From NCBI RefSeq assembly GCF_000315425.1, contig NZ_JH992927.1, positions 36,129 to 100,128 of the forward strand: a stretch of DNA of 64,000 nucleotides. The letters run 5' to 3'. The notes beneath the pieces were generated by a model. The model searched no databases. It had not been told where the DNA came from and was given only the letters and a program-made list of their open reading frames with translations. The position numbers and the translations under genes were made by a program. The stretch comes from Massilia timonae CCUG 45783 (lineage in GTDB: Bacteria; Pseudomonadota; Gammaproteobacteria; Burkholderiales; Burkholderiaceae_D). Position 1 is the stretch's first letter. Every line of letters starts with the position of its first letter. Below are positions 61,000-64,000 of this stretch, in pieces.

Positions 61000-62220
61000 A
61001 TGCGCATCGAACGACGACTCTCCAATACATTCCAAGAATTCATTGCATCGGGCAAGGCCGGCGGCGCCATCCTGATCCTGTGCACCCTCGTGTCCCTGGC
61101 CATCGCCAATTCAACCTGGGGCGCTTCCTACCTGGGCTTCTGGCACATTCCGCTCGGCGGCCTGACGGTCGAACTGTGGATCAACGACGCCCTGATGGCG
61201 ATCTTCTTCCTGCTGGTCGGCCTGGAACTCAAGCGCGAGCTGTATAACGGCGAACTGTCCGACCTGCGCAACGCCATGCTGCCGATCCTGGCGGCGGCCG
61301 GCGGCATCGCGGTGCCGGCCGGAATCCACTTCGCCCTCAACGGCGGCACGCCGACGCAAGCCGGCGTCGGCATCCCGATGGCCACCGACATCGCCTTCGC
61401 GCTCGGCGTGCTGGCCCTGCTGGGCAAGCGGGTGCCGGCCTCGCTCAAGGTGTTCCTGACCGCGCTGGCCGTGATGGACGACCTGGGCGCGATTATCGTC
61501 ATCGCCGTGTTCTACACCGCCCAGCTGTCGGTCGCCTACCTGGTGGGCGCGCTCGCGGTGTTCGTGGCGCTGCGCCTGATGAACAAGCGCCTGCGCGTCC
61601 TGGCGCTGTGGCCCTATCTGCTGGGCGGCGCGCTGATGTGGTTCCTGATGCTCAAGTCGGGCGTGCACGCCACCATCGCCGGAGTGCTACTGGCCTTCAC
61701 CATCCCCTATTCCGCGCAGGAGGACGACGCCGCTTCGCCGTCGCACCAACTGGAACACGTGCTGCACAAACCGGTGGCCTTCCTGATCCTGCCGATCTTT
61801 GCGCTGGCCAATACCGGCATCGTCATCGGCGCCGACTGGGCCGGCGAACTGAGCTCCCTCAACAGCCTCGGCATCCTGGTCGGCCTGGTGCTGGGCAAGC
61901 CGGTCGGCATCCTGCTGTTCAGCTTCGCGGCGGTCGCGATCGGCGTGTGCCGCCTGCCGCTCGACCTGGCCTGGCGCCACGTGCTGGGCGCCGGCATGCT
62001 GGGCGGCATCGGCTTCACGATGTCGATCTTCATCACGAACCTCGCCTTCGTGGGACATGCGGATATCATCAACGCCTCGAAGATGTCGATCCTGGCCGCG
62101 TCGGTGATCGCCGGCACGATCGGCTTCATCTGGCTCAAGTTCATGGGCGCGCCGCTGGCCTCCGACCCCGACCCCGACACCATGGACTTCGACCAGGATC
62201 CGCCCGCGCAAACGCAATAA
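61000..62220 (+). CDS. nhaA: Na+/H+ antiporter NhaA
   Basis: 406 residues from ATG 61000, with a 230-nt leader before it. Typical NhaA sequence: LWINDALMAIFFLLVGLELKREL, GIPMATDIAFALGVLALLG, FLTALAVMDDLGAIIVIAVFY (the Asp pair of the ion site) and FSIFITNLAF-like MSIFITNLAFVG. It exchanges Na+ or Li+ for H+ across the inner membrane in salt and alkaline stress. Upstream is a candidate ion-responsive leader; downstream ktrB starts after 12 bp, so Na+ and K+ handling are linked. Confidence 0.95.
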   Translation: MRIERRLSNTFQEFIASGKAGGAILILCTLVSLAIANSTWGASYLGFWHIPLGGLTVELWINDALMAIFFLLVGLELKRELYNGELSDLRNAMLPILAAAGGIAVPAGIHFALNGGTPTQAGVGIPMATDIAFALGVLALLGKRVPASLKVFLTALAVMDDLGAIIVIAVFYTAQLSVAYLVGALAVFVALRLMNKRLRVLALWPYLLGGALMWFLMLKSGVHATIAGVLLAFTIPYSAQEDDAASPSHQLEHVLHKPVAFLILPIFALANTGIVIGADWAGELSSLNSLGILVGLVLGKPVGILLFSFAAVAIGVCRLPLDLAWRHVLGAGMLGGIGFTMSIFITNLAFVGHADIINASKMSILAASVIAGTIGFIWLKFMGAPLASDPDPDTMDFDQDPPAQTQ

Positions 62221-62232
62221 ACGACACTGCCG

Positions 62233-63561
62233 ATGAACAAGGTCATCCATCCCGCGCGCGCCGTCGCGCTGGGCTTCCTGCTGGCGATCCTCGCGGGCAC
62301 CGCCATGCTGATGCTGCCGCTGGCGCGCCCCGACGGCAGCGCCGCGCCGCTGATGGTCGCCTTCTTCACGGCGGTGTCGGCGGTGTGCGTGACCGGGCTG
62401 GTGCTGGTCGACACCGGCACCTACTGGTCCGGCTTCGGCCAGGCGACCATCATGGTGCTGTTCCTGCTGGGCGGCCTGGGCATGATGACCGCCGCCACGC
62501 TGCTCGGCCTGATGGTGAACCGCTCGCCCAAGCTGCGCACGCGCCTGATGACCCAGACCGAAACGCGCTCGATCGGCATGGGCGACATCTCGAGCGTTGC
62601 GCGGGTGGTGCTGGTGGTGTCGGTGCTGTTCCAGCTGGCGATCGCGGCGATCCTGACGCTCAGGCTGCGCGCCGACTACGGCCTGGCCTGGAACGACGCC
62701 GGCTGGGTAGGCCTGTTCCACGCGGTGTCGGCCTTCAACAACGCCGGCTTCTCGATCCACCCCGACAGCATGGTGCGCTACGCGGGCGACGCCGGCATCC
62801 TGCTGCCGGTGATGCTCGCCGCCATCATCGGCGGCGTGGGCTTTCCGGTGCTGCACGACCTGCGCCACCGCTTCCGCGATCCGCGCCACTGGTCGCTGCA
62901 CACCAAGCTGACCCTGTCCGGCACCCTGATCCTGCTGTTGCTGGGCTACGTCGCCATCCTGCTGTTCGAATGGAAGAATCCGCAGACGCTGGGCGCCTTC
63001 GGCCTGTTCGACAAGCTCATGAACGGCATGTTCATGTCGGCGGCGGCGCGCACCTCGGGCTTCAACACCGTCGACGTGGCGGCGCTGACCCGCGAAACCT
63101 GGGCCCTGCATTATTTTTTGATGTTCATCGGCGGCGGCAGCGCGGGCACCGCGGGCGGGGTCAAGGTGGGCACCGTGGCGGTGCTGGTGCTGCTGGTGAT
63201 CGCCGAGGCGAAGGGCCACACCGACACCGAGGCTTTCGGACGCCGCGTCGGTTCGTCCGCCCAGCGCCAGGCGATCACGGTGCTGGTGCTGGGCAGCGTC
63301 ATCGTTGCCTTCGGCACGGTGGCCCTGCTGCGCATCTCGCACTTCCCGACCGACCAGGTCATTTTCGAGGTCATCGCGGCCTTCGGCAGCGCCGGCCTGT
63401 CGACCGGCATCACCGACGACCTGCCGCCCTCGGGCCAGCTGGTGCTGGCCCTACTGATGTTCGTCGGCCGGGTGGGCACGATCACCTTCGCGACCTCGCT
63501 GGTGCTGGGCGAGCGGCGCATGCCTTACCGTTATCCTGAGGAGCATCCAATTGTTGGGTAG
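62233..63561 (+). CDS. K+ uptake channel subunit KtrB/TrkH family
   Basis: 442 residues. Repeated membrane-pore-membrane units: the selectivity-filter segments VSAVCVTGLVLVDTGTYW, FHAVSAFNNAGFSIHP, AARTSGFNTVD and FEVIAAFGSAGLSTGI are all present, as in KtrB. It makes the pore of a potassium uptake system whose regulatory ring is the following KtrA-like gene (11-bp overlap). The start follows nhaA by 12 bp. Confidence 0.94.
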   Translation: MNKVIHPARAVALGFLLAILAGTAMLMLPLARPDGSAAPLMVAFFTAVSAVCVTGLVLVDTGTYWSGFGQATIMVLFLLGGLGMMTAATLLGLMVNRSPKLRTRLMTQTETRSIGMGDISSVARVVLVVSVLFQLAIAAILTLRLRADYGLAWNDAGWVGLFHAVSAFNNAGFSIHPDSMVRYAGDAGILLPVMLAAIIGGVGFPVLHDLRHRFRDPRHWSLHTKLTLSGTLILLLLGYVAILLFEWKNPQTLGAFGLFDKLMNGMFMSAAARTSGFNTVDVAALTRETWALHYFLMFIGGGSAGTAGGVKVGTVAVLVLLVIAEAKGHTDTEAFGRRVGSSAQRQAITVLVLGSVIVAFGTVALLRISHFPTDQVIFEVIAAFGSAGLSTGITDDLPPSGQLVLALLMFVGRVGTITFATSLVLGERRMPYRYPEEHPIVG

Positions 63562-64000
63562 AATTTTCACAGAGCAGTTCGCGTTTTCCGCCGGCGACAG
63601 CGTGGTCGTCATCGGTTTGGGGCGCTTCGGGGGCGCGGTGGCGCAGTCGCTGATGCGCCTGGGCCACGACGTGATGGGCATCGACACGCGCGAAGACCTG
63701 GTGCAGATCTGGGGCGACCGCCTGACCCACGCCGTGCAGGCCGACTCGACCAACGAGAACGTGATGCTGCAGCTCGGCGTGGCCGATTTTTCGCACGCGA
63801 TCGTCGGCATCGGCTCGGACCTGGCGGCCAGCCTGATGACCCTGATGGTCTTGACCGAACTGGGGATCAAGGACATCTGGGTCAAGGCGATGACGCCGGA
63901 GCACGGCCAGATCGCCCAGCGCATCGGCGCCCACCACGTGATCTACCCCGAGGCCGACATGGGCGCACGCGTGGCGCACCTGATCACGGGGCGCATGATG
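63551..64000 (+). CDS. KtrA/TrkA-type K+ regulatory subunit, 5' part (cut by window end)
   Basis: 150 codons visible, reading MLGRIFTEQFAFSAGDSVVVIGLGRFGG, an RCK N-terminal Rossmann domain with the nucleotide motif GLGRFG and DSTNENVM. The start is probably a TTG at 63551, supported by GAGGAG 7 nt upstream; no better ATG or GTG exists before the domain. It overlaps ktrB by 11 bp, so translation is coupled. The C-terminal RCK part lies beyond the window. Confidence 0.88.
   Translation, partial: MLGRIFTEQFAFSAGDSVVVIGLGRFGGAVAQSLMRLGHDVMGIDTREDLVQIWGDRLTHAVQADSTNENVMLQLGVADFSHAIVGIGSDLAASLMTLMVLTELGIKDIWVKAMTPEHGQIAQRIGAHHVIYPEADMGARVAHLITGRMM

Overview
The window looks like chromosomal DNA of a high-GC betaproteobacterium of the Oxalobacteraceae (Massilia/Duganella/Janthinobacterium type). 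This rests on the dnaX-ybaB-recR order, the PHA-type acetoacetyl-CoA reductase, the OmpA/BON/glycine-zipper envelope genes, the many c-di-GMP proteins and the uniform GC-rich codon use. It is inferred from gene content, not from a search.

Layout. 1-3.2 kb: replication and repair genes (dnaX 3' end, ybaB, recR) and a glycosyltransferase. 3.2-19.3 kb: a penicillin-acylase-type hydrolase and then signalling genes: a BarA-like hybrid kinase with a REC-PAS-GGDEF-EAL partner, cstA-yjiX, a divergent Cache kinase/LuxR-type regulator pair and two coupled c-di-GMP proteins. 19.3-22.8 kb: an intact tRNA-Ser(UGA), then a scar: a decayed tyrosine integrase cut by a complete IS66-family element whose other side abuts the 3' end of an IS110-family transposase. 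22.8-32.4 kb: a lipoprotein pair, phaB, a stress protein, mtfA, a peroxiredoxin-glutaredoxin fusion, a winged-helix regulator, a major OmpA protein, a YihY protein and an AI-2E family permease. 32.4-43.6 kb: a dense stress/envelope block of BON, glycine-zipper, DUF4398, OmpA, YqjD/YqjE and ferritin-like genes around one Crp/Fnr-family regulator. 43.7-64 kb: a class IV aminotransferase, a GH19 lysozyme-like protein, a 'site-specific recombinase' family membrane protein coupled to a cardiolipin synthase, two phosphatases, a sulfate-binding protein, an SDR, a porin, regulators, an esterase, NhaA with a structured leader, and KtrB/KtrA (cut by the window end).

Main discovery. A 14-bp palindrome, GTNCG-N4-CGNAC, occurs in the promoter regions of at least seven genes, mostly in the 33-43 kb stress block (33416, 33569, 39447, 41386, 42299, 42618 and also 25915), with one-mismatch copies at 39752 and 54289. 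In most cases the centre lies 29.5 bp from the start of a -10-like hexamer (GACAAT twice, TATTCT, TATAAC, CATACT), which would place it at -41.5, the class II activator position of Crp/Fnr proteins. The 5-4-5 geometry is that of FNR sites but the half-site differs. The Crp/Fnr protein encoded inside the block (40504-41268) lacks the Glu of the usual recognition helix. I propose an undescribed local stress regulon run by this protein.

Other leads are a nested hairpin leader on nhaA just after a TATAAT box (candidate ion riboswitch of the nhaA-I/Li+ type), a palindrome between cstA and its divergent two-component system, an IS66 element without target duplication that marks a deleted island, and two neighbouring exported proteins sharing a C-x10-C helical repeat.
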